Positions 32,971-44,366 are shown, numbered from the stretch's first letter. The stretch is DNA of 64,000 nt from Locusta migratoria (GCA_026315105.1 CM048747.1:281051654-281115653); one strand, 5' to 3'. The notes: generated from the letters alone by a model not told the origin. Numbers and translations: made by a program.

Positions 32971-33573
32971 TCACTTGCTGACCTTTTTAACGCTGCAAGC
33001 CCTGTGAAATATAAAATGAAAATGTTTACACTCACAATAGCCGAAGTTTAACTGCACCCTTCTACAATCATTCACAGTTACAGATTCTCGCTAATGTCGC
33101 AAAAATCAGCGTAGTAAAACTAAACTAATGTAATTAAAAACTCCTACTTACTAGCGATGAAATACAGTGTATAAGAAGACATGAAACCTCTTGAATATTC
33201 TATTTCAAACTTGTGACATAAATCCACTTAAGAGAAACAAATAAGATTTATACAGGCAGTTATCTCGGATACAATGGTTATGGTTATTCAAATAGCTAGT
33301 GGCAAATAACACCAATTGAACACTTAATTAGATAACTGCCACAGACAAACAGACTTATTTAATTCATATAAAATAAATTAAACATGTTACCGCAGAAGGA
33401 GATTGCCACGAACAGCGTTCACGTTAAGCTGTCTATATTGGCACCTCACAAAACGGCCACAATGCCATAACACAGTATAGCCACGAACTTACTGAGGCGC
33501 AAATAACAAAGTAAAGCACAATGCAACAGAGTAGGTGGTTGGACAAGAAGGTCACACCGTAACAATAAGCTGC
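32971..33573. other. Unassigned AT-rich stretch
   Basis: No gene or repeat family recognised. Confidence 0.5.
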
Positions 33574-33650
33574 ACGTCTGTACGGATTACTCAAGCACGC
33601 TTCCAGTAAGATATGAATGTTCAACTTTACTCTGACCACTATTACTCAAA
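33574..33650 (-). repeat. Fragment of SINE family 2 (5' leader)
   Basis: TACGGATTACTCAAGCACGC and the following TTCCAGTAAGATA resemble 29610-29660 of the full-length family 2 SINE. The tRNA-like part is missing. Confidence 0.5.
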
Positions 33651-33736
33651 ATCGTAGTTTTGTAAAATGATTTCCGTAAGGGCCAAGGACACCTCCGCAC
33701 TTAAGAAAGCATTATTTCCCGTTATCGACTATTGTA

Positions 33737-34565
33737 CCGTGTGATCAAAAAGTCTGTATAAATTTGAAAACTTAATAAATCACGGAATAATGTAAATAGA
33801 GAGGTAAAAATTGTCACACATGCTTGGAATGACATGGGGTTTTATTAGAAAAAAGAATGGTTCAAAAATGTCCCACAGATGGCGCTTCATCTGATCAGAA
33901 AAGCAATAATTAGCGTAACAAATTAAGACAAAGCAAAGGTGATGTTCTTCACAGGAAATGCTCAATATGTTCACCATCATTCCTCAGCAATAGCTGTAGT
34001 CTAGGAATAATGTTGTGAACAGTACTGTAAAGCATGCCCGGAGTTATGGTGAGGCATTGGCGTCGGATATTGGCTTTCAGCATCCATAGAGATGTCGGTG
34101 GCTCACGATACACTTGCGACTTCATGTAACCCCAAAGCTATTAATCGCACGGACTGAGGTTTTGGGACCTGGGAGGCCAAGCATGACGAAAGTGGCGGCT
34201 GAGCACACGATCATCAACAAACGACGCGCGCAAGAGATCTTTCACGCGTCTAGCAATATGGGGTGGAGCGCCATCCTGCATAAAAATCGTACGTTCCAGC
34301 AGGTGCTTATCAGCCAAGCTGGGGATGATGGGATTCTGTAACATATCGGCGTACCTCTCATCCGTCACCGCAGCAATTACAAAACCAGAATAACGCGCCA
34401 TCTGTCGGTCATTTTCTGAACTTTTTTATTTTTTATTTTTATTTTATTTTTTGCATTCTTATAAAATTCCATGTCATTCCAAGCATGTGTGTCAATTTTT
34501 ACCTATCTACATTATTCCGTGATTTATTAAGTTTTCAAAATTATACTAACTTTTTGATCACCCGG
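33737..34565 (-). mobile_element. Tc1/mariner-superfamily element, internally deleted
   Basis: Long inverted terminal repeats of about 110 bp: GTGATCAAAAAGTCTGTATA at 33741 and, near 34545-34565, TAACTTTTTGATCACCCGG. The left end follows TA. The interior has only the C-terminal half of a transposase on the minus strand plus an AT-rich remnant. The size of about 830 bp and missing N terminus mark a non-autonomous deletion derivative. Confidence 0.8.
33949..34401 (-). pseudogene. Tc1/mariner-superfamily transposase C-terminal half
   Basis: The minus strand reads IFMQDGAPPHIARRVKDLL, WPPRSQNLSPCD, two in-frame stops, then LWGYMKSQVYREPPTS and NIIPRLQ, with the stop at 33949-33951. The QDGAPPH block holds the second catalytic Asp. 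The Asp of PCD is separated from it by 42 residues, longer than the 34 of classic mariner and Tc1. The N-terminal HTH and first Asp are absent. Confidence 0.8.
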
Positions 34566-35044
34566 AATATGTGTCCGAAAGAACAGACACGATATATGTA
34601 TAACCTAAATGCGCCAATGTACCGTAAGTTGCGAGGCTCAGATAAACAAAAATGCGACCTCTTCACGCGCCATTGCACGGTCTCAGAAACCACGGCTGCA
34701 CTATACCATTGACCATCTCGCCCCTGGCGTAGTTCACAGCGGAACGATCACGTGCGTCATCTCCCACAGCCCTGTCACAAATGATCCTACTGCAATGCGG
34801 TTAGGCAATGTGTAAACGGATATTCGGCGTCTCAACTGCTCATGTGACCTTAATTTGTAAAACTACTGAAGAGGATCCGGTTTGCGCTCTCCTAGATTCG
34901 AGCAATTTTGTCTCATTTGTGTAATTATGCAATTATGTCGTCTGTAAAATTTTGTATGTTTTAGAGATTTATATAACGTGAAACAACCAGCATTTACAGT
35001 TATTAGAGGAAATATATATTTCAGTTTCCCGACGCCAGTGATGT
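34566..35044. other. Unassigned stretch with a SINE-tail-like palindrome
   Basis: At about 34567-34600 TGTCCGAAAGAACAGACAC resembles the palindromic tail of SINE family 2. The rest shows no recognisable gene. Confidence 0.45.
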
Positions 35045-35250
35045 TATTTAGAGACGGGGGTCACGCTCGGATTGCTTTGATGAGGGTGGGTAAATTAATC
35101 GGTCGTGCCCTTTCAAGGGAAACATACCGGCTTTTGCCCGGAGTGATTTAGGGAAATCATGGACAACCTGCGTCTGCATGGCCGGAGGCGGATTTGAACC
35201 TCCGTCCACCAGAATCCGCGTCTAGTGTGCTAGCCTCTGTTCCGTTCAGA
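35045..35250 (-). mobile_element. tRNA-derived SINE (family 3)
   Basis: On the minus strand a tRNA-like head (CTAGCACACTAGACGCGG with B box GAGGTTCAAATCC) leads to CCGGCCATGCAGACGCAGG, TGATTTCCCTAAATCACTCC and GAAAGGGCACGACCGA. This is the layout of a SINE abundant in orthopteran sequence. Boundaries are approximate and no clear target duplication was found. Confidence 0.75.
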
Positions 35251-35420
35251 TTGTTGGGTTTTTCTCAAACGAGTAAATTTTTATTGAATTGTCGGACATT
35301 TATTTAATATGGTCACTAGTGCTGACTGCAGAGAATTTCGCAACTTGTTACAAGCGCTCGAGTTTCTAGAAATATAATTACTGTCTGAAGACGATCAAAG
35401 TTCGAAATCACGTTCTAGCT

Positions 35421-35550
35421 AAGCATTCTCCTTATCGAATTTACCACGCCACATCAATAGACTGAACGGGCAGATTGAACAGATGTTGGAGGAGGGAAGA
35501 ATTGCGCCCTCTGCCACACAGTTCACCGATAATTCTGATTCCGTATGGAA
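35421..35550 (+). pseudogene. Gypsy-type RT amino-end remnant
   Basis: HSPYRIYHA, then a one-base shift, then INRLNGQIEQMLEEGRIAPS. This fits the start of a Ty3/Gypsy RT domain (PYR....H......QIE.ML..G.I.PS). The remainder of the domain is unrecognisable. Unrelated in sequence to the young Gypsy element in this window. Confidence 0.5.
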
Positions 35551-37180
35551 CAGGGCTAAATGATTTCCTTTTTTGTAACTTTAAGACCGTAGACGTTAGT
35601 TTTTAATCAACTGTTATTTAATGTTTGTTTAAAATATATGATGATGTACAATTCGCCTAAAGCCAGTTATTTTCATGTAAATAAAACAAAATACAGACAA
35701 ACGTGTCTAGTTTCGATAAAATTGTAACAAATCAAACTGTGGGAGAAATTAAAAATATTTTACATCTAAAATAAAAATCATGAAAGCTAATTTAAAAATG
35801 CAAATTATTGATACCTATTTACTGAGCGGGTAGTAAAAGTTAGTAGTAGCGCTGGTGTAGCCGGAATATGGAAGAGAAAGGCGGCACAATTTTGGAAAAG
35901 AAAGGACGTATTATCTGAGATATTGACTAAATTAACATGTGGCTCATATTTGAAATATAACCTACTGTCATCACTGCAGTTCCGACAAGGAGAGGATGAG
36001 ACTGACAACAGGATTCTGGTTCATAAGGGACTCAGTCCTATGTAGAGATAACAAGAAGATTGCTAATCTTGTTAAAACATTGGAACATTCAAAGAGGGAA
36101 ACTATTGTGCAACATGTAACAAGTTTTATTATGGGCTAGAACAATTAATTCAACATACATTATTTTTCCTAATAAAGAGCAGGAGCGTTTGCCTAGGGGA
36201 TTAAGCAGAATCCACATTGGAAGATGCAGCATCAAGACGTCAATGGAATGATCGCGGTAATGAAGATAGCATGCATCGATGCTGAGATCAAGTAGTTACA
36301 AAGACATCTATCGCGATTACGCCACAGAAGCTGTTTGAAGTGAAAGACATTAGTTACTCAAAGTCAGCTGAAGTGAGTGAAACAAATTAAAGTCGGATTA
36401 CATTAGGTGAATGTGGTAACAATCTGACAAGGGTCGTTCCTTTCTTGTTAACTGTGAGGAAGACTATGTAACTAAAACATTGCAATTTTCTCCAGAGTAT
36501 GGAATTAAAGGAAAGAGAGCAACCAATGTCCGATTTTTATGAGACTAGGGAATGCAAAATTACACATAAATTCAAACTAAAAATTAAAGGTGCGGTGGTT
36601 ACCCGTGCGCACTGGGTGCAGGGTAGTTGAAAATTCCAAGTTCTATTTCCAGGCCAAAGCGCATGGGGTCCTGACTTGAACAAATCAGTGGTATTTTATA
36701 TCAAAGGTGATTCAGATGGGAAATAGTGAGAGAAGGTAGCGTAGAACAATCATCCCAGTTTCCCACCAAGAAAGAGTTTCCTACCGATTTTTAAATACCC
36801 AAGAGTAAAAGTAAATTTTTATTAGCAATTTGCATTTTTATAAACAATCACCATATTGAAAAATGGAATGTAATTAAATTTACTAATGTCTCCCAATTCT
36901 ACAACCTCCCTGTCAAGCACGACACCACACTCACTGAAACTCCCAAAAAAATTCCATTTTGGGCTGGGTTTGGGGGGGGGGGGGGATAGGGGGTGAATGG
37001 GTAGGGGGAGGTAGGAGGAAAGAGGGAGGCCAATTTCCTGTAGGGGTTTCCCCAAATGCGTCGGGATGGATGGTGTGGGCAGGGTCTTTTGATTGACATA
37101 GAATCAATTTCATTATAATTTCATGTCAAAGTGACCCTGAACTTAAACGTTCCTCTTCTTATTTTAATTTTTAAAACGTT
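35551..37180. other. Unassigned stretch with a G-run
   Basis: AT-rich; a G-run lies at about 36970-36985 followed by a purine-rich tract. The C-rich minus-strand frames there are low-complexity artefacts. Confidence 0.45.
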
Positions 37181-37319
37181 CACATGTTTATAAATCTATC
37201 GGACTCAACTGTTCGGTTATTAGTCCGTAGCTTGCAAACTACTTAAACTAAGGTAAACTGATATCAGGACAACACAAACATCTATGACCGAGGGGGGACT
37301 CGAACCCCGACGGCAGATT
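37181..37319 (-). mobile_element. SINE (family 1, divergent subfamily), head truncated
   Basis: Tail and B-box region (GGGTTCGAGTCCCC) of the same divergent subfamily as 31214-31411. The head is replaced by the family 4 SINE starting at about 37320. Confidence 0.75.
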
Positions 37320-37745
37320 GTGCGCTGATATGAAACTTCCTTAGATATTAAACTTGTGTGCCGCAACCGGGACTCGAACCTAGGACCTTTGCCTTTCGCG
37401 GGCAAGCGCTCTCCGCTGCAGAGTGAAAGTTTCATTCTGGAAACATCCCTTAAGCTGTGGTTAAGCCATGTCTCCACCATATCCTTTTTTTCCAGGAGAG
37501 CTAGATTTGCAAGGTTCGCAGGAGAGCTTCTGTGAAGTTTGTGATGTAGGAGGCGAGAACTGGAGAAAGTAAAGTTGTGAGGTGGCATGGTGAATCAAGT
37601 TGGGATAGATCAGTCCGTAGAGCGCTTGCCCGCGAAAGGCAAAGGTCCCAGGTTCGAGTTCCGGTTCCCGGCACATAATTTTAACCTGTCAGGAAGTTTC
37701 ATATCAGCGCACACTCCGCTGCAGAGTTAAGTTTTATTCTGGATG
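37320..37745. mobile_element. SINE (family 4) with two tRNA-like modules head to head
   Basis: The ends are inverted repeats of about 95 bp: TGTGCGCTGATATGAAACTT at about 37320 and its near-complement ending at about 37712. Each end carries a tRNA-like module with CCTTTGCCTTTCGCGGGCAA in opposite orientation (minus about 37420-37356, plus about 37608-37674). The middle is a unique stretch including GAGAGCTTCTGTGAAG. Confidence 0.8.
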
Positions 37746-38420
37746 CGGGAATTGTTTATAAAAATGAAAATTATTTGTAAAAATTTGATTTCATCATCAG
37801 GAATTTCAAAAAACTGCCGAGGTCTTCCAAAAGCGACGGTCAATCTTATGTTGGTGTGTTGGGCTGTTGGGTTATATCTCTTTGACATGGGTCAACGTAT
37901 TGACAAGTGAAGGGACGTTAAACTCTAAGCTTTCTTTCTTCCATATTGACAAGTATGCATACTTTACTGACTTTCAAAAAATTGTTTCGAAAATCTTCTG
38001 TGGGGGATACAGGAGACCATACAGAAAGACACTGCTTCATCACGCACCAAGCTGCACTTGTTATATACAGTGTCTAGGTATCCACTATAATTGAGAACGA
38101 AGTACAAATTATTAACATCTGAGAACATATGCAGTAAAACAGCGGGAAATGTATCAGTGAGGTAAGGAAATTCATTTCAGGTGCTTAAGGAAATAATATG
38201 CCAGATATTTCTAGTTGAAACGAAAATAAATCATCTTCTCTCACACCAACAACAACGAAGAGCAGAAACTGAGCAGTCAGTCACATCATAGAATTAATTT
38301 GCGACTGCGTAAAGGAAGTCGAATCAGGCGTTAAGAGTTTGTCCACGGTGTAAGACGCAACGGAAATTCTGGTTATAAAAGACAGTTGATTCCGCAGTCA
38401 AAGCTATTTCATCAGATGAC
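37746..38420. other. Unassigned stretch
   Basis: No recognisable gene; the frame at 37867-38094 has no known motif. Confidence 0.45.
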
Positions 38421-38643
38421 CACAGAAGATAAAATGTTTCAAATGTTTGTATAGCTTATGGGACTTTACTACGGGGCCATCAGTCCCTAAACTTACAAAC
38501 TATTTATGAACTAACTAAGATTAAGGACGGCACAAATATCCATGCTCGAATGGGGATTCGAACCCCCGACCGTAGTGGCCGTGCAGACCGTGACTGGAGC
38601 GCCTCAGTCTCCTCGGCCACCGCGGCTGGCCACCGAAGATAAA
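38421..38643 (-). mobile_element. tRNA-derived SINE (family 1)
   Basis: Body 38434-38630 on the minus strand. Flanking 13-bp target duplication CACAGAAGATAAA (38421) and CACCGAAGATAAA (38631), one mismatch. Confidence 0.9.
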
Positions 38644-38877
38644 TCATTGCGGGAGCGAATTCAAAAAACCACATCGACGACACACAGTCGTGTCACTAAG
38701 GCCAATGGGTTGTAGTTGTTCATAAGTTGGTATTGAATTGTTGTTAAGTTTCTATCAAGAGGATGTCACTTCCGTAGGGTAAACCGGGATATTCGCCCAC
38801 AAATGATTCAACTATTTGGAGACAACTAGACAGGTTTGGTAGGAAGTGGGCTGTCTCCACGAGAAAGCAGAGAGAGT

Positions 38878-39098
38878 GTCTTGCCACAGCCGGCCGCGGT
38901 GGCCGAGGAGACTGAGGCGCTTCAGTCACGGTCTGCACGGCCACTACGGTCGGGGGTTCGAATCCCCCCTCGGGCATGGATATTTGTGCCGTCCTAATTC
39001 GTAAGTAGTTCATAAGCAGTTTGTAAGTTTAGGGACTGATAACCCCGTAGTTAAGTCCCATAAACTATACAAACATTTGAACATTTTTGTCTTGCCAC
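38878..39098 (+). mobile_element. tRNA-derived SINE (family 1)
   Basis: Body 38888-39088 on the plus strand with intact A and B boxes. Perfect 10-bp target duplication GTCTTGCCAC at 38878-38887 and 39089-39098. Confidence 0.92.
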
Positions 39099-39789
39099 TT
39101 GCCTCCTAAATACGTCTCCCACATGAAAGCTCACAGCATTAGCATTCTAGAATGCAGAGTAATTTGAAATGGGCGAAGATCCGAAGATCGGTGTCTACGA
39201 TGTCCTTGTGGACAGTACAAGGAAGACAATGACGTGTGCCGGAATACAATGCTGATGCTTTGCTTGTGATATCTTAGAGTGATGCAACGCTTTCCACGTG
39301 CGGCTGCATTATGATCTCATAACGAAGCTTAAATATGTGACCTTTCAATGTAAACATGGTGTAAAGTTGCGGCAATTTTTTTCTACCTTCAGGGGATAGA
39401 AACAATCCTCACGATATAATATGCATTACACAAATTTAAGTTAGTGTTCAATGTCCACACTCTCTGCAAGATGGCAAGTGAGCGTGGTTTAAATTCGAGT
39501 ATGGCACCATGTATTACCAGATTACCAGTTCAGCTTCACCATCTTCAGTGGTCAATGGACAACAACAACAACAACCCTTTAAGTTCCCATAAAGTTTCCA
39601 CATAGCCTCTTAGTTTGACTATCATGAATTTTTATTTTTCAATCAAATCGCACCTGAAATATGACAAAAAGCATAAATTATCTGTTTGAGTAATGTGGAT
39701 TCACGTTGACGGTGGACCAGTGCCACATCCTGGGAATGTGGCTCAACTGAAAAAGTCGATCGGGAACTCGCTGCAATAACGGGTCAAGA
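39099..39789. other. Unassigned stretch
   Basis: Nothing recognised apart from a short CAA repeat near 39557. Confidence 0.5.
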
Positions 39790-40598
39790 GTCCAAATACA
39801 CAGGATCATAGAGATGAGAGCAGCAATCTGGCAGCTCCGCTACTGAGCACGAATGGTTGTGTCAACCGGCCATTGATACCACTGATGTTCCGGTGCAAGT
39901 TAATAAGCAGTAAATCATACAGTCTGTAAAAGGGAATCAAGATATGCATGGTTGACGCAATCAAATGTCTTGGAAAACCTGGAAAGTCCAAGGCCCATTG
40001 AATAGACGTAAAACCTGCTACCAAGACACGTCCCTGCATTCTTCCACTGGGCTCAGGACTGTTCGGCCAGTCATGTAAAAGCGACAGTGTGTTGTTCAAA
40101 GGTCGTGTAACAGATTTATAGTGAAAACTGAGCAGCGTGAGAGAACGGAAATCAGACACCGTTAATAGCTCGGAACGCTTCGGTATGAGAATTTTCCCCC
40201 ATTGAAGGCACTGCGCCTTCCCGCAAAATCTTGTTCAGTGCGGAAGCGAAAGTAGAACCTAACATTTGCCAAAAATGTAAATGAAACTGGTTCTGGAGGC
40301 CATACGGAGCGGCTGATTTGTAGGAGGGTGAACGGGCGATAAAATCGAAAACTAAATTCCCCTGGAAATCAGCCAAAAACTCAATACTCTGGTCAGGCGC
40401 TATCGTTTAATCTAGAGTCGAAATACTAGCGCCATTAAACGATTCCAAGAAATCATCTGCTTTATAATAGACTGCATACGACTGATGTACAGCTTGAGTC
40501 ACCCCACGTTGATTATTCATCTGACGGCCATCAGAAGCAGAATGGTAGGGAATAAATGAGCGCTGACAACGAGTGTTATGACGTAGCAGGTGGTACAA
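39790..40598 (-). pseudogene. LINE reverse transcriptase fragment, L1/Tx1-like
   Basis: The minus strand gives, in order, a linker (DFLESFNGAS), SPSYKSAAPYGL and HFWQMLGSTFASALNKILRE (RT domain entry, usually KSPGPDGLP.EF), VSDFRSLTLLS.HYKSVTR (usually RPLTLL..DYKI), then DFPGFP and INGRLTQPFVLSSGA before a broken QGCPLS-like end. The catalytic YADD is not present in the remnant. Several stops and frame changes make it dead. It differs from the CR1 copy at 2.0-6.9 kb and belongs to another clade, probably L1- or Tx1-like. Confidence 0.65.
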
Positions 40599-40644
40599 CG
40601 ACTACAGTCCTCTATGAAAAAGTGAGCGTGGTCCTGCACTTAAT

Positions 40645-40975
40645 TTTCATAGTTTTCAAAATGAAATTCCAAGATCGCTCATTAATAATTTATTCACTGA
40701 CGACCGGTTTCGGTGAACTGTGTCACCATCATCTGGTCAAATACGTATTATAAGCTGGTCATCTTGTTTAAAAATTGGGTATAAGCTGTCATCTTTTTAA
40801 CTTGTGTGTTTTTTATATAGTGACTAAGTGCAATGTTGCACTTGTTATTGTATACCCAATTTTTTAACAATATAACCAGCTTATAATATGTATTTGACCA
40901 GATTATGGTGATACAGTTCACCGAAACCGGTCGTCAGTGCGATCTTGGCATTTCATTTTGAAAACTATAAAATGA
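40645..40975. repeat. Inverted-repeat element with outward hammerhead-like motifs
   Basis: The arms 40645-40770 and 40855-40975 are reverse complements apart from scattered differences. Minus strand 40735-40697: CAGATGA, TGGTG-ACACAGTT-CACC, GAAACCGGTC. Plus strand 40897-40935: CAGATTA, TGGTG-ATACAGTT-CACC, GAAACCGGTC, GTCA. On the plus side TGAC and GTCA give stem I, GGTG and CACC give stem II, and ACCGGT is self-complementary. The core has A where U is expected. The outer tip (CGATCTTGGCATTTCATT) recurs at about 55117. Confidence 0.75.
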
Positions 40976-42015
40976 TCAGAAAGCCTCCAAACCCGACTAT
41001 GTCAGGTAATCTTAATTTTCAATCCATCCATCCGCTTCTTCTTAAGCAGCAGTAATTTCGCTTTTACCAGCCGAAAAGAGTATCAGTAGCTTCTGTATAT
41101 AAATCCCTAAGAGCAGGTTAGTTGAAATCATACGGGTGCCTAAAATCGCTCGTTCGAAAAGCATAGAAATACGTCAACGCATTCCCGATCCGTGTCTTTG
41201 CGTAATGAGACAACCACCCTCATAATGAGGCGTAAGGCGGTACAGAATGGAGGCAGTACTTCCATTGAGTACCAGTCACTGCGTTAAGGGAGCTATCAAC
41301 AAGGTGAGTCACGTCTAGCGTTCACTGATGACGACTATATTTATGGGTTGTTTGGGGAGGTTAATAGTTGCCACAAAAGGTGGTGATTACTGTACGACAC
41401 AGGATTTGCGTCAACTGCTAGAAACTGACAGCACAATACATCAGACAGGTAAAATCTGTCATTCTGTTACCAGACGCCATTGTAAGTAAAGTGAATTTTA
41501 CCATTGTTGGGAATTTATATACCTTACTACCCTTCAGATGCATCGTATTAAGTAACTATGTACGATTACGATTACATTAATAATGACGATACTGATAAAA
41601 GGGAGGGAAGGCACAGTTAAAATCGTGACCAAACTGGAAATTTCAACGTTTATTATACAAAATATACAGCAATTCCTTCTCTTAAATATATGAGCACTCG
41701 ACCGTTTTGATAGTGCCAGAAGGCGCTGTCATTACACCGATGGTAAGAACAAACTGACGGAGACTACCAAGATGTATCTCAGATTCGATTGGATTTTCGT
41801 TTAAAGTAACTGAGGTATGTGCTTGAGTCATATAAGTACTTGAGGTGACAATTTTCATCTGTTCACACATTCCAAACATCTGTTGCGAAGTCCATTGAAG
41901 TATCTGAGGAACGGGGCTAGTCTCACGTCTTAGAGGTTTTCGTCTAGTTTTATTGCAGAAAACAGCACCATCTGGTTGAACAGGCTGGCTACTTCGCCCG
42001 TGTGAGTGTTCTCTC
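40976..42015. other. Unassigned stretch
   Basis: No gene or element boundary recognised. Confidence 0.5.
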
Positions 42016-42110
42016 TGTTGCTAGTAGATTATTTACTGTCAAAACACAACATGTTTCGAACTTTGTACATCATCAGGTGACCTGGCATTCAGATACATAG
42101 ATAGCCAATA

Positions 42111-42200
42111 TCTATATATAAAAATGAATGTTTGTTTGTATATCCTCTATAAACTCGAAAACGGCTAGGCGATTTTGATGACATCATTATACAATATTCA
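42111..42200 (+). other. Helitron-like 5' terminus
   Basis: TCTATATATAAAAATGAATG followed by TTTGTTTGTATATCC.. and AACTCGAAAACGGCTAGGCG. Many insect Helitrons start this way, with TC at the end and an A before it. No matching 3' end is found nearby. Confidence 0.4.
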
Positions 42201-42309
42201 GATAAGCCGAGAGAGTTTTATATATACATTATCTTAACCACAATTTACGTTAATTTTTGTTTGCCAATACACGACAAAAGTATTTTAAATGACAAATTTG
42301 AATGCATAA

Positions 42310-42311
<2 letters not shown>

Positions 42312-42400
<89 letters not shown>
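42312..42400. repeat. (CT)n then (AT)n microsatellite
   Basis: About 31 CT units followed by about 13 AT units, uninterrupted. Confidence 0.97.
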
Positions 42401-42404
<4 letters not shown>

Positions 42405-42687
42405 ATGTAATTCCAAATTATGTGAAATTATTTACAACATATAAAAAATTTATATTTTAATTATAAGTTGCAAATAATTGTAGGAATATAATTATTGGCT
42501 GTATTTGTTTCTTATTGACAGGTCACCAAATGATGGGCGAAGCCCGAAACATGTTGTGTTTCGACAGTAAATAATCTACTAACAACATCTAAGTGATTAT
42601 TCAAACAACCTCTAACCAATTTTAGAATCATTTAAATAAATTTTATCATGACGGTTGCATACCTCTACCAAGTCTAAAATAAGCAAA

Positions 42688-43037
42688 AATGAACTTTAGT
42701 AATCGGGAGAAGAATAAAACGGAATTAAACTTTAAGTTGTTATATTTTATGTACTTACTTTGTTTTTGTTATAGGCGTAAGCGTAATCATGTTGAGTGTT
42801 GGGCACTGACGAAATACTGGCGGAGGTCACCGGCGTGGTAGCTCAGCGCGCTCGGTCAGAGGGCTCGACATCCTCTATAATACAATAAATAAATAAATAA
42901 CAACCTAGAACAAATACAACAGTGCACAACAGGATTACGATTACAAATGTAATAAAAACACAGTAAGTACGTAAAATAAAACAAACTAATGTTTAAATCC
43001 GTTTTATTTTGTTCCCGATTACTAAAGTTCAGTTATG
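42688..43037. repeat. Inverted repeat with about 110-bp arms enclosing a SINE fragment
   Basis: 42688-42800 and 42920-43037 are reverse complements (GAACTTTAGTAATCGGGA and its complement at the outer ends; CGTACTTACT-type match further in). The loop holds a tRNA-like SINE fragment. Confidence 0.8.
42830..42900 (+). mobile_element. tRNA-derived SINE (family 5) fragment
   Basis: GGCGTGGTAGCTCAGCGCGC is a clear tRNA A-box module, followed by CGGTCAGAGGGCTCGACATC and a short AAAT repeat. The B box is missing, so only the head survives. Confidence 0.6.
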
Positions 43038-43100
43038 TTACCAGAACCACCATTACAGCGTAAACCTGCACTTGGTGGAAGATAAAACATGTTCTGTAAC

Positions 43101-43150
43101 GTATCCACTGAAGATGAGCCCGCAGTGGCTTGAAGACTAGTTAAGGAATA
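43101..43150 (+). ncRNA. Hammerhead-like motif, solitary
   Basis: CTGAAGA, T, GAGCC-CGCAGT-GGCTT, GAAG, ACTAGT, TAAGG. The core has one extra G in GAAA. Stem III ACTAGT is self-complementary and TCC..GGA could close stem I. Likely inactive. Confidence 0.4.
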
Positions 43151-44177
43151 AAAACATCCATAAAAGCAGCTGTCTGCACTTTTTAAACAAAAAGAAACCG
43201 CCAGTTTACGCTACAGCTGCAGTTCGCATCCAACAAGGATATTTTGAAATTATGTTTATGGCGTCTGTTCTTCCGGACGTTTGAGAGAACCGGTATTATA
43301 TCTGCAATTAAGTTTTTAGGCCACTAAGAGCTCATTCATAATTAATTTGCGATCTAGCCATACGAGAAAGAATTTGTCATTTCTTTTGCGTCTCTATGGG
43401 GTGTAATAAACGAACAGACAGTTAAAGATGACTAAAGCTACATACATTTTTCCGTATGATAATTACAGTTTAATGGTTTTAAGATATTTCCGTCACTCGT
43501 ACTGTGAAACATTTCTTCCAGCCAAGTTTCAAGATTCCATTTCAACAGGAAATACCGAACAGGTGCTGACGCTTGAGTGTCCGAGTATCTAAAATGTGAC
43601 GATTTAAAGTGCTTTGACTCTGAGGCTTAAATATTTACAGAACTAAGGATTGTAGACTTTAGTGTGTGTCAAATATCTCAACGTAATATCTTTATCCGTT
43701 AATTGTCAAACAAGCAGGTCATCAGACATATGGAAAATAAATGGATCCTGTAAGATGCATTTTGAACTGGGTTGGTATGCCTTCAGCAAAAGACTGTTTC
43801 TTCTTATCGTAAACCCGACAAGTTTCGTTTTCATTGCAGCATCTTTAGTGGACTTTTATTAATTTCTACTAAACAACAGAAAATTTGTCTATAATATATA
43901 TATATCATATTTATAAACTAGGAAACGCAGATCATGTCAACGAAAAATTCACATTTAGTGAAGTAAACACAAAACAGCTAGCTTAAGAGCATCCTCTAAG
44001 GGTTCTCACTGATCCGACTACTTAGAAAGTAGCATTTAGTAGGTGTAGACGAGACCGACAGTAAAAGAAACTACCGGACAGGAGGACAAGTCTCCTCCAG
44101 GAAGACCTACTTTAGGAGCGAAAATCCTTGTAAAAATAGGTCAAAAGAGACATAAGGTAACGCATACGCTGAGTCTT
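43151..44177. other. Unassigned stretch
   Basis: No gene or element boundary recognised. Confidence 0.5.
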
Positions 44178-44300
44178 TAAATTATAACATTATTACATAA
44201 ATGGATATTGTAGCCTGTTGGATATACTGGTGGGTAGTCACATATTAAAATATGTGCCAACTGGCTACAATATGCATTTATGTAATAATGATATAATTTA
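44178..44300. repeat. Small hairpin element (MITE-like)
   Basis: AAATTATAACATTATTACAT at the left and its near-complement at the right enclose GTAGCC/GGCTAC and CACATATT..AATATGTG arms. Total 123 bp, nearly all of it paired. Coding capacity none. Confidence 0.8.
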
Positions 44301-44366
44301 GTGCAGAGACCAGAAGATGATGTCTATGTACATTTGATAGCAAAAAAAGTGGATCACCCCTGAATT

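Larger units (their letters stand above)
42016..42582. repeat. Inverted-repeat element with outward hammerhead-like motifs
   Basis: The ends TAGATTATTTACTGTC.AAACA (left) and its complement (right, to about 42582) match. The left motif on the minus strand (about 42085-42037) has an exact core: CACC then TGATGA, T, GTAC-AAA-GTTC, GAAACATGTT, GTG. ACATGT is self-complementary. CAC with GTG, plus GTC with GAC across a bulge, gives stem I. The right motif on the plus strand (42517-42575) has CAAATGA in the core but a better stem II (GGGC-GAA-GCCC). The interior is a Helitron-like terminus and CT/AT microsatellites. Confidence 0.75.

Noticed and set aside
36850..37113. Pro-rich overlapping minus-strand frames
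   Set aside because: Artefact of a G-rich/purine-rich tract.
42312..42400. CRISPR-like array
   Set aside because: Simple dinucleotide microsatellite without spacers; nothing in the window resembles a CRISPR array.
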